From: Pseudomonadota bacterium | Lineage (GTDB): Bacteria > Pseudomonadota > Alphaproteobacteria > Sphingomonadales > Sphingomonadaceae | Reading direction: 5' to 3' | NCBI GenBank assembly: GCA_023457895.1 | Contig: JAEXAY010000008.1 | Coordinates: 62,001 to 126,000, forward strand | Length of the DNA: 64,000 nt | Shown: piece by piece, positions 43,600-52,245 of the stretch | How the letters are laid out: each line of letters opens with the position of its first letter | Position numbering within the stretch: position 1 is the first letter of the stretch | The notes under the pieces: generated by a model | The model's database searches: none | Told to the model about the DNA's origin: nothing | Seen by the model: only the letters and a program-made list of their open reading frames with translations | Made by a program: the position numbers and the translations under genes

Positions 43600-44069
43600 G
43601 AAAGCTGACGAGATGACGGTTTGAGCGCCGGCCACGAAAGACCGGTTCCTAGCGCGTAGATGATGCCATAGATGGCTACGATAAACGACGACCACAGTGC
43701 GAAGGGGTCAGTTAATAATTGCGGCTTGGCGATCGCGAGGGGCAGCAGGATCAAACCCCGCGCCAGATAAATAAATGTGATGGTCACGAGCGCCGCCCTG
43801 ATTAAGGGTAGGCGGGCAATCCTTCCCGCGCCCGAAAAAGCATAGGCTGCCCAAAGTGCCAGAATCAGGACGATGGCACTGGTCATCAGATAAGGCTGCC
43901 ACTCGCCACGTTCGACCGCCTGCGCCACCGGTTCGCCTGCGCCGAAAAAGCGGAACCAGTCCGGGCCGCCAATCATACAGGCGATATGCAGCAACGATGC
44001 GATGGCGCTGAGCAAGCCGCCAGCAACAAGCCAGCGGCTGCCTCGATTGGCCGGAATCCTATTCGGCAT
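43596..44069 (-). CDS. Hypothetical four-helix membrane protein
   Basis: 157-residue protein with about four membrane helices (WLVAGGLLSAIASLLHIACM, TSAIVLILALWAAYAFSGA, AALVTITFIYLARGLILLP, LWSSFIVAIYGIIYALGTGL). Short Arg-rich loops separate them. Family not recognised. It overlaps the scoB 3' end by 11 bases and the serine hydrolase start by 4, so it is translationally linked on both sides. Confidence 0.8.
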   Translation of the reverse strand: MPNRIPANRGSRWLVAGGLLSAIASLLHIACMIGGPDWFRFFGAGEPVAQAVERGEWQPYLMTSAIVLILALWAAYAFSGAGRIARLPLIRAALVTITFIYLARGLILLPLAIAKPQLLTDPFALWSSFIVAIYGIIYALGTGLSWPALKPSSRQLS

Positions 44070-44694
44070 AATGCGCGGTCGTCTTTTCGCGCACTTCTTC
44101 CTTCGTCACGCCCGGCGCGAGTTCGATCAGCCTGAACGGGCTGTCATGATCGGCTCGCTGGAACACGGCAAGATCGGTGATGATCATGTCGACCACATTC
44201 TGCCCGGTCAGCGGCAGCGTACAGGCGGGAATGAATTTGGGGCTGCCGTCCTTCGCGACATGTTCCATCACCACGATGATCTTCTTGACGCCCGCGACGA
44301 GGTCCATCGCGCCGCCCATCCCCTTGATCATCTTGCCCGGGATCATCCAGTTGGCGATGTCGCCATTTTCGGCAACTTCCATCGCGCCCAGCACGGTGAG
44401 GTCGATATGCCCGCCGCGGATCATCGCGAAACTGTCTGCAGACGAAAAATAGACCGATTGCGGCAATTCGCTGATCGTCTGCTTGCCCGCGTTGATGAGG
44501 TCAGGATCGACCTCGTCGGGATAGGGAAAAGGGCCAATGCCGAGCATGCCGTTTTCAGACTGGAGCGTCACCTCGACGCCGTCGGGAATATGGTTCGCCA
44601 CCAGCGTCGGAATGCCGATGCCGAGATTGACGTAGAAACCGTCCTTCAGTTCCTTGGCGGCGCGGGCGGCCATTTCATCGCGGGTCCAGGGCAT
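44059..44694 (-). CDS. scoB: 3-oxoacid CoA-transferase subunit B
   Basis: 211-residue beta subunit of succinyl-CoA:3-oxoacid (acetoacetate) CoA-transferase. The catalytic Glu lies in LQSENGMLGIGP. Other family segments: VNLGIGIPTLVANHIPDGVE, GHIDLTVLGAMEVAENGDIA and GMGGAMDLVAGVKKI. It pairs with the alpha subunit at 45850-46557, but two other genes (lipoprotein and DUF5076) lie between them. Expected role: activation of acetoacetate or a similar 3-oxoacid with CoA. Confidence 0.93.
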   Translation of the reverse strand: MPWTRDEMAARAAKELKDGFYVNLGIGIPTLVANHIPDGVEVTLQSENGMLGIGPFPYPDEVDPDLINAGKQTISELPQSVYFSSADSFAMIRGGHIDLTVLGAMEVAENGDIANWMIPGKMIKGMGGAMDLVAGVKKIIVVMEHVAKDGSPKFIPACTLPLTGQNVVDMIITDLAVFQRADHDSPFRLIELAPGVTKEEVREKTTAHYAE

Positions 44695-44723
44695 GTCAAT
44701 TATCCTTCGTCAAAACATGATCT

Positions 44724-45548
44724 CTAAGGTGTTGGCAGCGGCACCGCACCGGTACCGAGTTGCGGCAGCAGGAACCAGCCAGCGCCGATCAGCCCCGGCT
44801 CGGCCGCCGCGTCCGTCATATCGAGTAACGGCGTGAAATCACCCCGTTCACCGCCCGCGATCGCGATCACGCAGGCGTTGCTGGCGATCTTCCACATCAG
44901 GCCATCCTTGCCGCTGCTGCCGCGATCACCGACAAGCCAGAAAGTGTCCTCCCGCCTGGCGTTCCCAAGTCCCGCCACCATCAGGTCAGTCGCGATCATA
45001 TTGGCATATTTTGGAGCGGTACCGGACATAAAGATCGCCTTCACGCCCTGCTCGCGCAGCCGGTCGAGCGCATCGGCGAGCGCCTCGCTCACCGGGACCG
45101 TCGCGCCGGTGGCGGTATCGAGGTCGATCAGTAAGGCGGGGGGCAGCGTATCACACAGCGTATATTCGGGCTTGCTGAGCGTCGCGCCCGGCATCAGCAC
45201 GACCGAGGACTTGTCGGGCCCTTCGGTCATCGCGGCTTTGCGTGCAGCAAGCTTGGCGCTGACATAGGTCACCATCTGCTCGATCTGCCCGGTCTGTTCG
45301 AGTGGTGAGGGGCCCTCGGACGGCGGCGGCAATGTGGTCATATCGGTGACAATCACGCCTGCCGGCACGGCCGCTTTGGCTTCTTCGATCTCGCGTGCGG
45401 TCCGTTTGCGCGCGCGTTGTTCCATCACCTTCGTGCCGATCAGCACCGATGCTCCGAGCGGCGGCAACGCCACCAGCGCGCCGATGCAACCACCGAGCGT
45501 CGTCGCGCTCAGGGCCAGCACTGCGATCGAGAGGCGGCGCAGCGGCAT
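44724..45548 (-). CDS. Hypothetical lipoprotein with HAD-like motifs
   Basis: 274-residue predicted lipoprotein (signal with lipobox LGGC then IGALVA). The mature region has LLIDLDTATGATVP (D-x-D) followed by ALDRLREQGVKAIFMSGT, a pattern reminiscent of HAD motif I (DxD) and motif II (S/T after a hydrophobic strand), as in class B acid phosphatase-like proteins. The full HAD set (Lys, acidic motif III) is not visible to me, so the assignment is tentative. It lies between DUF5076 and scoB. Confidence 0.6.
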   Translation of the reverse strand: MPLRRLSIAVLALSATTLGGCIGALVALPPLGASVLIGTKVMEQRARKRTAREIEEAKAAVPAGVIVTDMTTLPPPSEGPSPLEQTGQIEQMVTYVSAKLAARKAAMTEGPDKSSVVLMPGATLSKPEYTLCDTLPPALLIDLDTATGATVPVSEALADALDRLREQGVKAIFMSGTAPKYANMIATDLMVAGLGNARREDTFWLVGDRGSSGKDGLMWKIASNACVIAIAGGERGDFTPLLDMTDAAAEPGLIGAGWFLLPQLGTGAVPLPTP

Positions 45549-45550
45549 GG

Positions 45551-45850
45551 TCAGTTGGGCTTGTCACCGAAGTCGCGCGGCACATCGGTTGGCGATTTCA
45601 TTTCCGCGTTGAACCCTTGCATGATGCGTTCGAGCGCATGTTCCTCGCTCACTTGCACCGCGCGCGCCCACGCCTTGGCGCCGTGGCGGATCGCATCGGC
45701 CATGGCGATCCCGAACATCGCCGGATCGGCGCCCAGATTCTGCGGCTCGATGATGCACATCGCGCCGCCGTCGCGCGACCACATGCGCATGAACTCGCTC
45801 GCATCCTTGAGATGCTCTTCGACCGACGACAGATCGAGCGGCCCCGCCAT
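45551..45850 (-). CDS. DUF5076 family small protein
   Basis: 99-residue soluble protein that I recognise as DUF5076. Conserved parts are EFMRMWSRDGGAMCIIEPQ and ADPAMFGIAMADAIRHGAKA. Function unknown. It overlaps scoA by 1 base and ends 2 bases before the lipoprotein gene. Confidence 0.85.
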   Translation of the reverse strand: MAGPLDLSSVEEHLKDASEFMRMWSRDGGAMCIIEPQNLGADPAMFGIAMADAIRHGAKAWARAVQVSEEHALERIMQGFNAEMKSPTDVPRDFGDKPN

Positions 45851-46557
45851 CAGGCGTTCTCGCGTTCGCGGGTGGTAACGAACTCGATCTTCTTGTCATA
45901 GGGCGCGCCGACGATCATGCGCTTCACATAGATACCGGGCAGGTGGATGCAGTCCGGGTCAAGGCTCCCGGCGGGCACCACTTCCTCGACTTCTGCCACG
46001 CAGATTTTCGCGGCGGTGGCCATCGGCTGGTTGAAATTGCGCGCGGTCTTGCGGAACACCAGATTGCCGCTCTCGTCGGCCTTCCAGCCCTTGATGATCG
46101 CCACATCCGCAAAGATGCCGCGTTCGAGGATATAGGTTTGCCCGTCGAACTCCTTATGCTCCTTGCCCTCGGCCACCTTGGTGCCAACGCCGGTCTTGGT
46201 GTAGAAGCCCGGAATACCGGCGCCGCCCGCGCGGCAGCGTTCGGCAAGCGTTCCCTGCGGGCAGAATTCGACTTCGAGTTCGCCGGCGAGATATTGCCGT
46301 TCGAATTCCTTGTTCTCACCCACGTAGGAGGAGATCATCTTCTTCACCTGCCGCGACCGCAGCAGCTTGCCGAGACCCTCGCCATCGATTCCGGCATTGT
46401 TCGACGCGATGGTCAGATCCTTGACGCCGCTTTCCTGAATCGCGTCGATCAGCCGCTCGGGAATCCCGCAAAGACCAAAACCGCCCGCGCACAGGTGCAT
46501 TCCATCAAACAGCAAGCCTTCGAGCGCCGATTTCGCATCGGGATAGAGTTTCTTCAT
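45850..46557 (-). CDS. scoA: 3-oxoacid CoA-transferase subunit A
   Basis: 235-residue alpha subunit. Family segments: LCAGGFGLCGIPERLIDAIQ, EFCPQGTLAERCRAGGAGIP, and FYTKTGVGTKVAEGKEHKEF. Only partner to scoB in this window and first gene of the operon scoA-DUF5076-lipoprotein-scoB-membrane protein-serine hydrolase. A divergent universal stress gene lies 195 bases away. Confidence 0.94.
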   Translation of the reverse strand: MKKLYPDAKSALEGLLFDGMHLCAGGFGLCGIPERLIDAIQESGVKDLTIASNNAGIDGEGLGKLLRSRQVKKMISSYVGENKEFERQYLAGELEVEFCPQGTLAERCRAGGAGIPGFYTKTGVGTKVAEGKEHKEFDGQTYILERGIFADVAIIKGWKADESGNLVFRKTARNFNQPMATAAKICVAEVEEVVPAGSLDPDCIHLPGIYVKRMIVGAPYDKKIEFVTTRERENA

Positions 46558-46689
46558 CGTGGAGTCTTTCCTGGCAAGAGGCGGATGATGCTTAGGCCCT
46601 TAGAAAAAGCCCGCCGCAGCGTCAATCGCGCCGCCGGGATCAGCTTGCGCAAATCGCTGCGGATTGACCAGGTTTTCGCGTGCGCCTGC

Positions 46690-46703
46690 TTGATTCCGAT
46701 CAA
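46690..46703. promoter_or_regulatory. FNR/FixK-type operator (TTGAT-N4-ATCAA)
   Basis: TTGATTCCGATCAA is a perfect match to the FNR/ANR/FixK consensus TTGAT-N4-ATCAA and an exact dyad in its half-sites. It lies 49 bases before the universal stress protein ATG at 46752, an activating position for a Crp/Fnr-type regulator. The scoA start is about 130 bases away on the other side. Regulator identity (FNR, FixK, or a nitric-oxide sensor) cannot be told. Confidence 0.75.
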
Positions 46704-46751
46704 TGACCATGGGATGAGATCAAGGCAAAGACCGGACATAGGGAGAATGTC

Positions 46752-47561
46752 ATGAAATCGATCCTGCTTTACGTCCATGACGATGCCGGCATGGAAAGCC
46801 GCCTGCAATCCGCGCTTGATGTCGCGCGCGCCACGGGCGGTCATATCGAGTGTGTCACCGCCAAGCCGCTGGCCGCGCTGATGATGGCCGATCCGTTCGG
46901 GTCCGCCTTTATCATCCCCGAAGCTGCCCGGGCGGTCGACGACGCTGCGCGCGAAGCGGGTGAGCATATCGGCGCCCGCATGAAGCGCGAGGATGTCCCC
47001 TGGTCGCTGCGTGAAGGCGATGGCGATCCGCTGGATATCCTCTCAAGCCGCGCCCGGATGAACGACCTCATTATACTGTCGCTGCCCGGCTCCGGTGATG
47101 GCGATGCGCTGGCTTCGGTCTCGCTTGGCGACGTAGCCCTTTCCTCCCCTACCCCGGTGCTCGCAGTTCCACTCGAAGGCGGACCGATCCGGCTTAGCGG
47201 CACGGCAGCGGTTGCCTGGAATGGAAGCGCGGAAGCCGCCAACGCCATGCGCGCCGCACTGCCGCTCCTCAGCCGCGCCAGCAGCGTTCATCTGGTGACG
47301 GTCGCCGAAGATGAGCTCGACTTCCCCCCGGCGGAAGCTGCGACCTATTTGTCGCGCCACGGCATCAAGGCCGAGATCTACGAGCGTACGGAAAGCGATA
47401 TTGTCGTGGTCGATGCACTGGTCGAGATGCTCGACCGGGTGGGTGCCGACTGGATTGTGATGGGCGCCTATGGGCGCGGGCGGCTGCGCGAATGGCTGTT
47501 CGGCGGGGTCACACGGGACCTGCTTAGCCGGTCACGAATCCCTCTGCTCCTTGCGCACTGA
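46752..47561 (+). CDS. Universal stress protein (UspA-like)
   Basis: 269-residue cytoplasmic protein of two tandem USP-type halves. The second half carries the nucleotide-binding loop MGAYGRGRLREWLFGGVT (G-x2-G-x9-G), while the first is more degenerate (ILLYVHDDAGMESRLQSAL). Such proteins help survival under starvation, oxidants or low oxygen. A perfect FNR/FixK-type box lies upstream, suggesting induction by oxygen limitation. Monocistronic, with a terminator on the opposite strand nearby. Confidence 0.9.
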   Translation: MKSILLYVHDDAGMESRLQSALDVARATGGHIECVTAKPLAALMMADPFGSAFIIPEAARAVDDAAREAGEHIGARMKREDVPWSLREGDGDPLDILSSRARMNDLIILSLPGSGDGDALASVSLGDVALSSPTPVLAVPLEGGPIRLSGTAAVAWNGSAEAANAMRAALPLLSRASSVHLVTVAEDELDFPPAEAATYLSRHGIKAEIYERTESDIVVVDALVEMLDRVGADWIVMGAYGRGRLREWLFGGVTRDLLSRSRIPLLLAH

Positions 47562-47572
47562 TAACAAAGGCG

Positions 47573-47613
47573 GCAAAAAAGAGGGGCTGCCTTCGAAGAA
47601 GACAGCCCCAGCG
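47573..47613 (-). terminator. Terminator of the small stress-like gene
   Basis: On the minus strand GGGGCTGTCTTC-TTC-GAAGGCAGCCCC is a 12-bp stem (one mismatch) followed by TCTTTTTTGCC. It lies about 30 bases after the stop of the 47642-48202 gene. Confidence 0.85.
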
Positions 47614-47641
47614 CTTTGGAGACCAGAAAGGATCAGTCTTT

Positions 47642-48202
47642 TCAGGCGGCCTTGAGATACCGCTGACGTTCGCAATAGACTTCTTCGGAGGTGTAGGGTG
47701 CGGCTTCCGGATTGAAGCCGGTCCAGCCATTCTCGGCATAGGCACGGCCGCGAACCTCGGCGGTAACGCCGCCCCTGTCAGCAAGGAGCGCTTCGACGCC
47801 TTCGACAATCGTGCTGTTGCAGCGAATGCCTACCAGCGTCGCTCCGCGATGCAGTGCTTCGGCAAGAATTTCAGCTTCTTGTGCACTGTGCCCGGCAGCA
47901 ACCAGCGTTTCCAGGATGGCATCGCCGGTTGTTCCGCGCGCGACGATTCCGGAGGGAAGCCAGCCGCCTGCCGCGAGCAGCCCGATGCCCGGCAGGACCA
48001 GCAGGCCGAGCGTCGTCAGCACACCGCCTGCGCGCACGGCATCAATGGCCTTGGCGGGCACATATTCGGCGAGCATGACAATATCGTCACCGCCACGGCC
48101 CATGATCGTGGTGAAATGCGGCGCCACCCCAGCATCTTCAAGTGCGAGGACGGCAGTCTTGGCTTCGACATAACGGTCGAAAATATAAGTACGTGTCAGC
48201 AT
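47642..48202 (-). CDS. Hypothetical protein with central hydrophobic segment, stress-like
   Basis: 186-residue protein. N-terminal part TRTYIFDRYVEAKTAVLALE resembles general stress or phage-like YflT/YtxH-type N-termini, followed by a single hydrophobic helix (VLTTLGLLVLPGIGLLAAGG) and two repeats of Ala/Gly-rich character. The C-terminus is soluble. I cannot assign a family. The ATG at 48202 (MLTRTYIF) has AAGGAAAATGCCAA upstream. It has its own terminator. Confidence 0.7.
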   Translation of the reverse strand: MLTRTYIFDRYVEAKTAVLALEDAGVAPHFTTIMGRGGDDIVMLAEYVPAKAIDAVRAGGVLTTLGLLVLPGIGLLAAGGWLPSGIVARGTTGDAILETLVAAGHSAQEAEILAEALHRGATLVGIRCNSTIVEGVEALLADRGGVTAEVRGRAYAENGWTGFNPEAAPYTSEEVYCERQRYLKAA

Positions 48203-48329
48203 TTGGCATTTTCCTTGCGGTACATGCCCCCTGTCGCTGTACAACCGAGGCTATGGGGCAAATGTAACCAAAAGGTAAACGCCATCGCTTGATACGGCGA
48301 ACGGCGGGATTCCAGCGACGAACGGTTGA

Positions 48330-48362
48330 AGAAAAAAGGGCCTCCACCGCGCGTGGAGACCC
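48330..48362 (-). terminator. Terminator following the TonB-receptor remnant
   Basis: On the minus strand GGGTCTCCAC-GCGC-GGTGGAGGCCC forms a stem with one G-U pair, followed by TTTTTTCTT. It lies 31 bases after the remnant's stop, evidently the native terminator of the lost full-length receptor. Confidence 0.85.
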
Positions 48363-48392
48363 TATGCCTTGTCGCGATTTTTCTAATTCTCG

Positions 48393-49055
48393 TTAAAAAT
48401 CAAAGCTTACCCGCCCATAGAGGAAGCGGCCGTTGAAGCCGAAGGGCGAAAATTGCGAATAGGGAATGAAGTAGCCGTTGAGGCCATAATTCTGTCCGCC
48501 GACGAGCCCCGCACGGAGCCGATCGGGATAGACATCGAACAGATTGTTCGCACCAACAGCCAGTTCAACCGACTCGACCGGCTTCACCCGGACCTCCAGA
48601 TCGGTGATCCATTTGGCGCCAAGCCACTGGTCGCGCGCCGCATCGACTCCGGGCACAAGCACCTTGCCATAGCGGTTGGTGCGGGCGGTCAGGCCAACAA
48701 TGCCATAGTCCCAATCGAGGCCCGCATTGATCTTGTCGCGCGGCTGGCCTTCGGTCATGCGCAAGGATTCCTGGCGGCCGAACAGCGTGAGGCCGGGGAG
48801 GGTCGTGAGCGCTGCCCGGTCGGTGATCTTGGTCTTGTTATAATTATAACCCGCATTGAGCGTCAGCTTGCCAATGCCAAAATCGGGCACACGATAGGTG
48901 GCGACAATCTCCAGCCCCTTGGTGCGGGTATCGATGCCATTCACAAAGAAGCGCGCCGAGGTGATGTTGTTGAACCCGGCTCCCTGAAGCAGCGACAGCA
49001 CCTGCGCCCCTTGCAGATTTTCGGTGACAACCACGCGGTCCTTGATCTTGATGTT
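48393..49055 (-). pseudogene. C-terminal remnant of a TonB-dependent receptor
   Basis: About 220 codons of a TonB-receptor C-terminus in one open frame: NIKIKDRVVVTENL, SNARF-type strands, GYNYNKTKITDRAAL, LAVGANNLFDVYPDRLRAG and the aromatic end RVSFDF. A normal receptor has 700-1000 residues including signal, plug and most strands, all of which are missing. The homologous frame begins at AAC (49053-49055) and two codons upstream is an in-frame TGA. A GTG at 49034 could start a 213-residue product, but it would lack the plug. So this is a deletion relic, kept with its terminator. The deletion junction lies at about 49056. Confidence 0.8.
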
Positions 49056-49120
49056 ACATTTTCACGAAGCGTTGCAAATATGCTGCACCAGCGAACGGCT
49101 GACCGCGCCCAGGCATCGGT

Positions 49121-49522
49121 TCACGGTTTATAGCTGTCCCGCCATTGATAGGCAGCCACGCTGTGCGTCACCTTGCCATCCGCGTTGAACAGGAAGGTTT
49201 CGGCAGCCTCGGCACCGTTGTGATTGCGGTAAAGGATCGTCAGGCTGTCATGGCCGGTGAACACGCCGAGCAGCTCGAAGTGGAGATGTTCGATCAGCGC
49301 GAGGGCGCGCGTCCAATAATGTTCGAGCGCGGCCTTGCCCTCGACGACGCCGTTTTCGACCAAATTTTGCGCGGTCGGCGAGCGGAAATGCACATCCTCG
49401 GCATAATGCGCCAATATGCGCGGCAAATCGCGGGCATTCCAGGCGGCGATCCATTCTTCGGCAAAGGCCTCGGCCGCCTCGGGCGTCACGGCCGGGTCTG
49501 CCCGTCGCCGCGCACCAGCCAT
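49121..49522 (-). CDS. NTF2-like / SnoaL-like domain protein
   Basis: 133-residue protein of the NTF2-like cone-barrel fold: FAEEWIAAWNARDLPRILAHY followed by the long-helix and strand pattern EHYWTRALALIEHLHFELLG and ETFLFNADGKVTHSVAAYQW. Such small domains bind hydrophobic ligands or act as isomerases; function here unknown. The GARRRADPAVTPEA start overlaps the proA 3' end by 37 bases, so it is likely co-transcribed with proA. Some of the N-terminus may not be native. Confidence 0.75.
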   Translation of the reverse strand: MAGARRRADPAVTPEAAEAFAEEWIAAWNARDLPRILAHYAEDVHFRSPTAQNLVENGVVEGKAALEHYWTRALALIEHLHFELLGVFTGHDSLTILYRNHNGAEAAETFLFNADGKVTHSVAAYQWRDSYKP

Positions 49523-50748
49523 TTATAGGTGGTGAGCCCTTCGAGGGCCACCGGGCCGCGCGCGTGGAGCCGTCCCGTCGAGATGCCGATCTCGGCGCCA
49601 AGGCCGAACTCGCCGCCATCGGCGAACTGGCTCGAGGCATTGTGCATCACGATCGCGCTGTCGACCGCGCGGAGAAAATGCTCGGCGGTCGCCCCGTCCT
49701 CAGTGACGATCGCGTCGGTATGATGGCTGCCGTGGCGCGCGATATGATCGAGCGCGCCCTCGACCCCGTCGACCATCGCGACCGACAGGATGGCGCTGAG
49801 ATATTCGGTATCCCAATCCTCGTCGCGCGCGGGCTGGATGCGGTCGTCGAGCTCCATCACCGCATCGTCGCCCCTCAGTTCGCAGCCCGCATCGAGGAGC
49901 GCGGCGACGAGCGGCCCCGGCGCGGCATAGTCCTGATCGATGAGCAGCGTTTCCATCGCTCCGCAGATGCCGGTGCGGCGCAGCTTCGCATTGACCGCGA
50001 TGGCCACCGCCTTGGCCGGATCGGCGGCCTTGTCGATATAGCTGTGATTGATGCCGTCGAGATGGGCGAGCACCGGCACGCGCGCTTCGGACTGCACGCG
50101 GGCGACGAGGCTCTTGCCGCCGCGCGGGATGATGATGTCGATATCGCCGGCCGCAGTCAGCATCGCGCCGACCGCCGCGCGGTCCTGTGTCGGGACCAGC
50201 TGTACCGCATCGGCGGGAAGGCCGGATGCGGCAATCGCTCCGGCCATCGCTTGATGGATCGCGCGGTTCGAATGCACCGCCTCGCTGCCGCCGCGCAGAA
50301 TCACCGCATTGCCCGCGCCCAGCCCGAGTGCTGCCGCATCGGCGGTCACATTGGGGCGGCTTTCATAGATGATGCCGATGACCCCCAGCGGCACACGCAC
50401 GCGGCTGAGTTTCATGCCGTTGGGCCGGACGCTTTCGTCGATCACCGCGCCGACCGGGTCGTCGAGCGTCGCGACCTGCGCCACCGCATCGGCAATGCCG
50501 GCAATCCGGGCGTCGTCGAGCAGCAGGCGGTCGAGCATCGCATCGGAAAGCCCGCGTTCACGCCCCGCCGCCATATCCTTCGCATTGGCTTCGGTGATTT
50601 CCGGCGCGGCGGCACGGATCGCATCGGCCATCGCCCGCAAGGCGGCGCGCTTTTCTTCCGTCGAGGCCGCCGCCATGCGCCGCGAAGCCGCACGCGCACG
50701 GGAGCCGAGATCGGCCATCAGGGCCGTCATGTCAGTCGTTTCGGTCAT
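49486..50748 (-). CDS. proA: Glutamate-5-semialdehyde dehydrogenase (gamma-glutamyl phosphate reductase)
   Basis: 420-residue enzyme that reduces gamma-glutamyl phosphate to glutamate semialdehyde in proline synthesis. The catalytic Cys is in RRTGICGAMETLLID; IYESRPNVTADAAAL, PRGGKSLVARVQSEA and HARGPVALEGLTTYKW are characteristic. The ATG at 50748 (MTETTDMTAL) is preferred; the longer in-frame start would add 15 unusual residues. proB is not in this window. Confidence 0.95.
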   Translation of the reverse strand: MTETTDMTALMADLGSRARAASRRMAAASTEEKRAALRAMADAIRAAAPEITEANAKDMAAGRERGLSDAMLDRLLLDDARIAGIADAVAQVATLDDPVGAVIDESVRPNGMKLSRVRVPLGVIGIIYESRPNVTADAAALGLGAGNAVILRGGSEAVHSNRAIHQAMAGAIAASGLPADAVQLVPTQDRAAVGAMLTAAGDIDIIIPRGGKSLVARVQSEARVPVLAHLDGINHSYIDKAADPAKAVAIAVNAKLRRTGICGAMETLLIDQDYAAPGPLVAALLDAGCELRGDDAVMELDDRIQPARDEDWDTEYLSAILSVAMVDGVEGALDHIARHGSHHTDAIVTEDGATAEHFLRAVDSAIVMHNASSQFADGGEFGLGAEIGISTGRLHARGPVALEGLTTYKWLVRGDGQTRP

Positions 50749-50868
50749 GCCCGGACCGCTACCGCCAATCGTCCAGCCACGCAACGCCGGCATGGTTGCG
50801 GATGAGACTGGATTTACTGTTTGACTGTATTAATACAGCAAATTACAGCGGCGAAAAAGGAGAGATCC

Positions 50869-51984
50869 ATGAGCTTCAACCTCGCCATGCTTTTTGCCGC
50901 CGCCGCTTCATCCGCGCCGCCCCCACCCGTCGTATCGACCAACCGCCCGACGCCGCCCGCCGAGGCAGTTTATATCGCCGACCGTGCAGCAGCCGAACGC
51001 AGCGGGCAGAGCGAAGTGGCCGTGCTCGGCACCTCGCATCTGGCAAGCCTGCCCAGTGATTTCGACCGCGAGCGCTTCGCACCGCTGCTCGACCGGCTCG
51101 CAGCGTGGCATCCACGCATGATCGCGGTGGAATCGCTCAGCGGCGCGCAGTGCGATTATCTCAAAGCCTACGCCTTCGCCTATCCGGGCACGGCTCAGAC
51201 CTATTGTTTCGACCCCGCTCCTGCGCGTCAGGCGCTGGGTCTCGACGGACCAAAGGCGGAAGCCGAGATCGAACAGCTGCTGGCGGCTTCTCCCGCAGCC
51301 CGCTCTCCCGAGGAGCGGCGGCGCTTGGCGATGCTGTTCCTCGCCAGCGGTGATCCAACCTCGGCGCTGGTGCAATGGCTGCGCCTCCCCGAAATCGAGC
51401 GCAAGGCCGATGCGGTGCTGACCGCGCCGTTCGCCGAAACGATGGTCAGGCAGGCCCGCTCGCTCAACGAAAACAGCCTGATCGCCGCGACGCTTGCGGC
51501 GCGGCTCGAACATGACCGCGTCTGGCCGGTCGATGACCATAGCGGCGACCGCGCCACCGGCCCGCTCGCGGGCGAAGCCGAGGCGGCGTTCGGGCGCGAC
51601 CTCACCGCCCTCTGGGACAATCGCTGGGCGAAGGCGCGCAGGGAAAGATATGACGGCTGGGACACGGATGTCGCCACAGGAAAACGTGATGTCGTCAGCT
51701 GGTATCGCGCGCTCAACGCGCCCGAAGCCGCTCGTTTTGCCGTTGCCAGCGATTTTGCCGCCGCCGCTGCGGACAAGGGCGAGCGCCAGACCGGCCGGCG
51801 CTACCTTGCCTATTGGGAAACCCGCAACCTGCGCATGGCCGCCAATATCCGCGAGGCCATCGGCCCTTATCCGGGGACGCGCATCCTCGCCATCGTCGGC
51901 GCGTCCCACAAGCCCTATTATGAACGCTATCTCGGAGTGACGAGCGATGTAGTCATCGCCGACATCGCCTCGATATTGCGCTAG
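50869..51984 (+). CDS. DUF5694-like / TraB-like hypothetical protein
   Basis: 371-residue protein that I take as DUF5694-like. N-terminal VLGTSHLASLPSDFDRERFA and C-terminal ILAIVGASHKPYYERYLGV form the pair of GxxH-type signatures seen in TraB/ChaN-related domains; a central acidic/hydrophobic region separates them. The N-terminal residues (MSFNLAMLFAAAASSAPPPP) look like a signal peptide. Role unknown. AAAAAGGAGAGATCC precedes the ATG. Divergent from proA. Confidence 0.75.
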   Translation: MSFNLAMLFAAAASSAPPPPVVSTNRPTPPAEAVYIADRAAAERSGQSEVAVLGTSHLASLPSDFDRERFAPLLDRLAAWHPRMIAVESLSGAQCDYLKAYAFAYPGTAQTYCFDPAPARQALGLDGPKAEAEIEQLLAASPAARSPEERRRLAMLFLASGDPTSALVQWLRLPEIERKADAVLTAPFAETMVRQARSLNENSLIAATLAARLEHDRVWPVDDHSGDRATGPLAGEAEAAFGRDLTALWDNRWAKARRERYDGWDTDVATGKRDVVSWYRALNAPEAARFAVASDFAAAAADKGERQTGRRYLAYWETRNLRMAANIREAIGPYPGTRILAIVGASHKPYYERYLGVTSDVVIADIASILR

Positions 51985-52152
51985 GCCATCTACGTCCTTG
52001 CGGAGCCGCACAGCGGCCCGGCAAACCAGCGCATTGATAAAGCAGCGCGATGAGCGAAGGCTTCGAGACATTGGGCGCCGCGCGAGCGATGCCGTGCTCG
52101 CACGCGCGGTCAAGCCGGGGCGTGGCGAGCACCATGGTACAGAGACCCAAGC
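51985..52152. other. Intergenic stretch after the DUF5694-like gene
   Basis: No family-level gene is recognisable. The minus strand has an open frame (51953-52165) of low-complexity Ala/Arg/Pro character that I reject as coding. The region probably contains the phoD promoter. Confidence 0.35.
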
Positions 52153-52245
52153 GTGGCGCTCTCAAGAATGCTTGCGCTCGTCGCCGGTGCTGTCATGATA
52201 TTGTTGTTATTCACGGCGATGCTGGTCGCGCTCGGACTGGAATAG
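52153..52245 (+). CDS. Possible 30-residue single-span peptide just before phoD
   Basis: A GTG at 52153 (or an ATG at 52168) opens a frame that ends with TAG at 52243, encoding a hydrophobic helix LALVAGAVMILLLFTAMLVA followed by LGLE. It ends directly before a GTG that could start phoD, and 9 bases before the preferred phoD ATG. No strong ribosome site. It may be a small membrane peptide or chance. Confidence 0.3.
   Translation: MALSRMLALVAGAVMILLLFTAMLVALGLE

Noticed and set aside
51953..52165. Minus-strand open frame of 70 codons.
   Set aside because: No recognisable family and low-complexity composition; it overlaps the end of the DUF5694-like gene and looks like a shadow.
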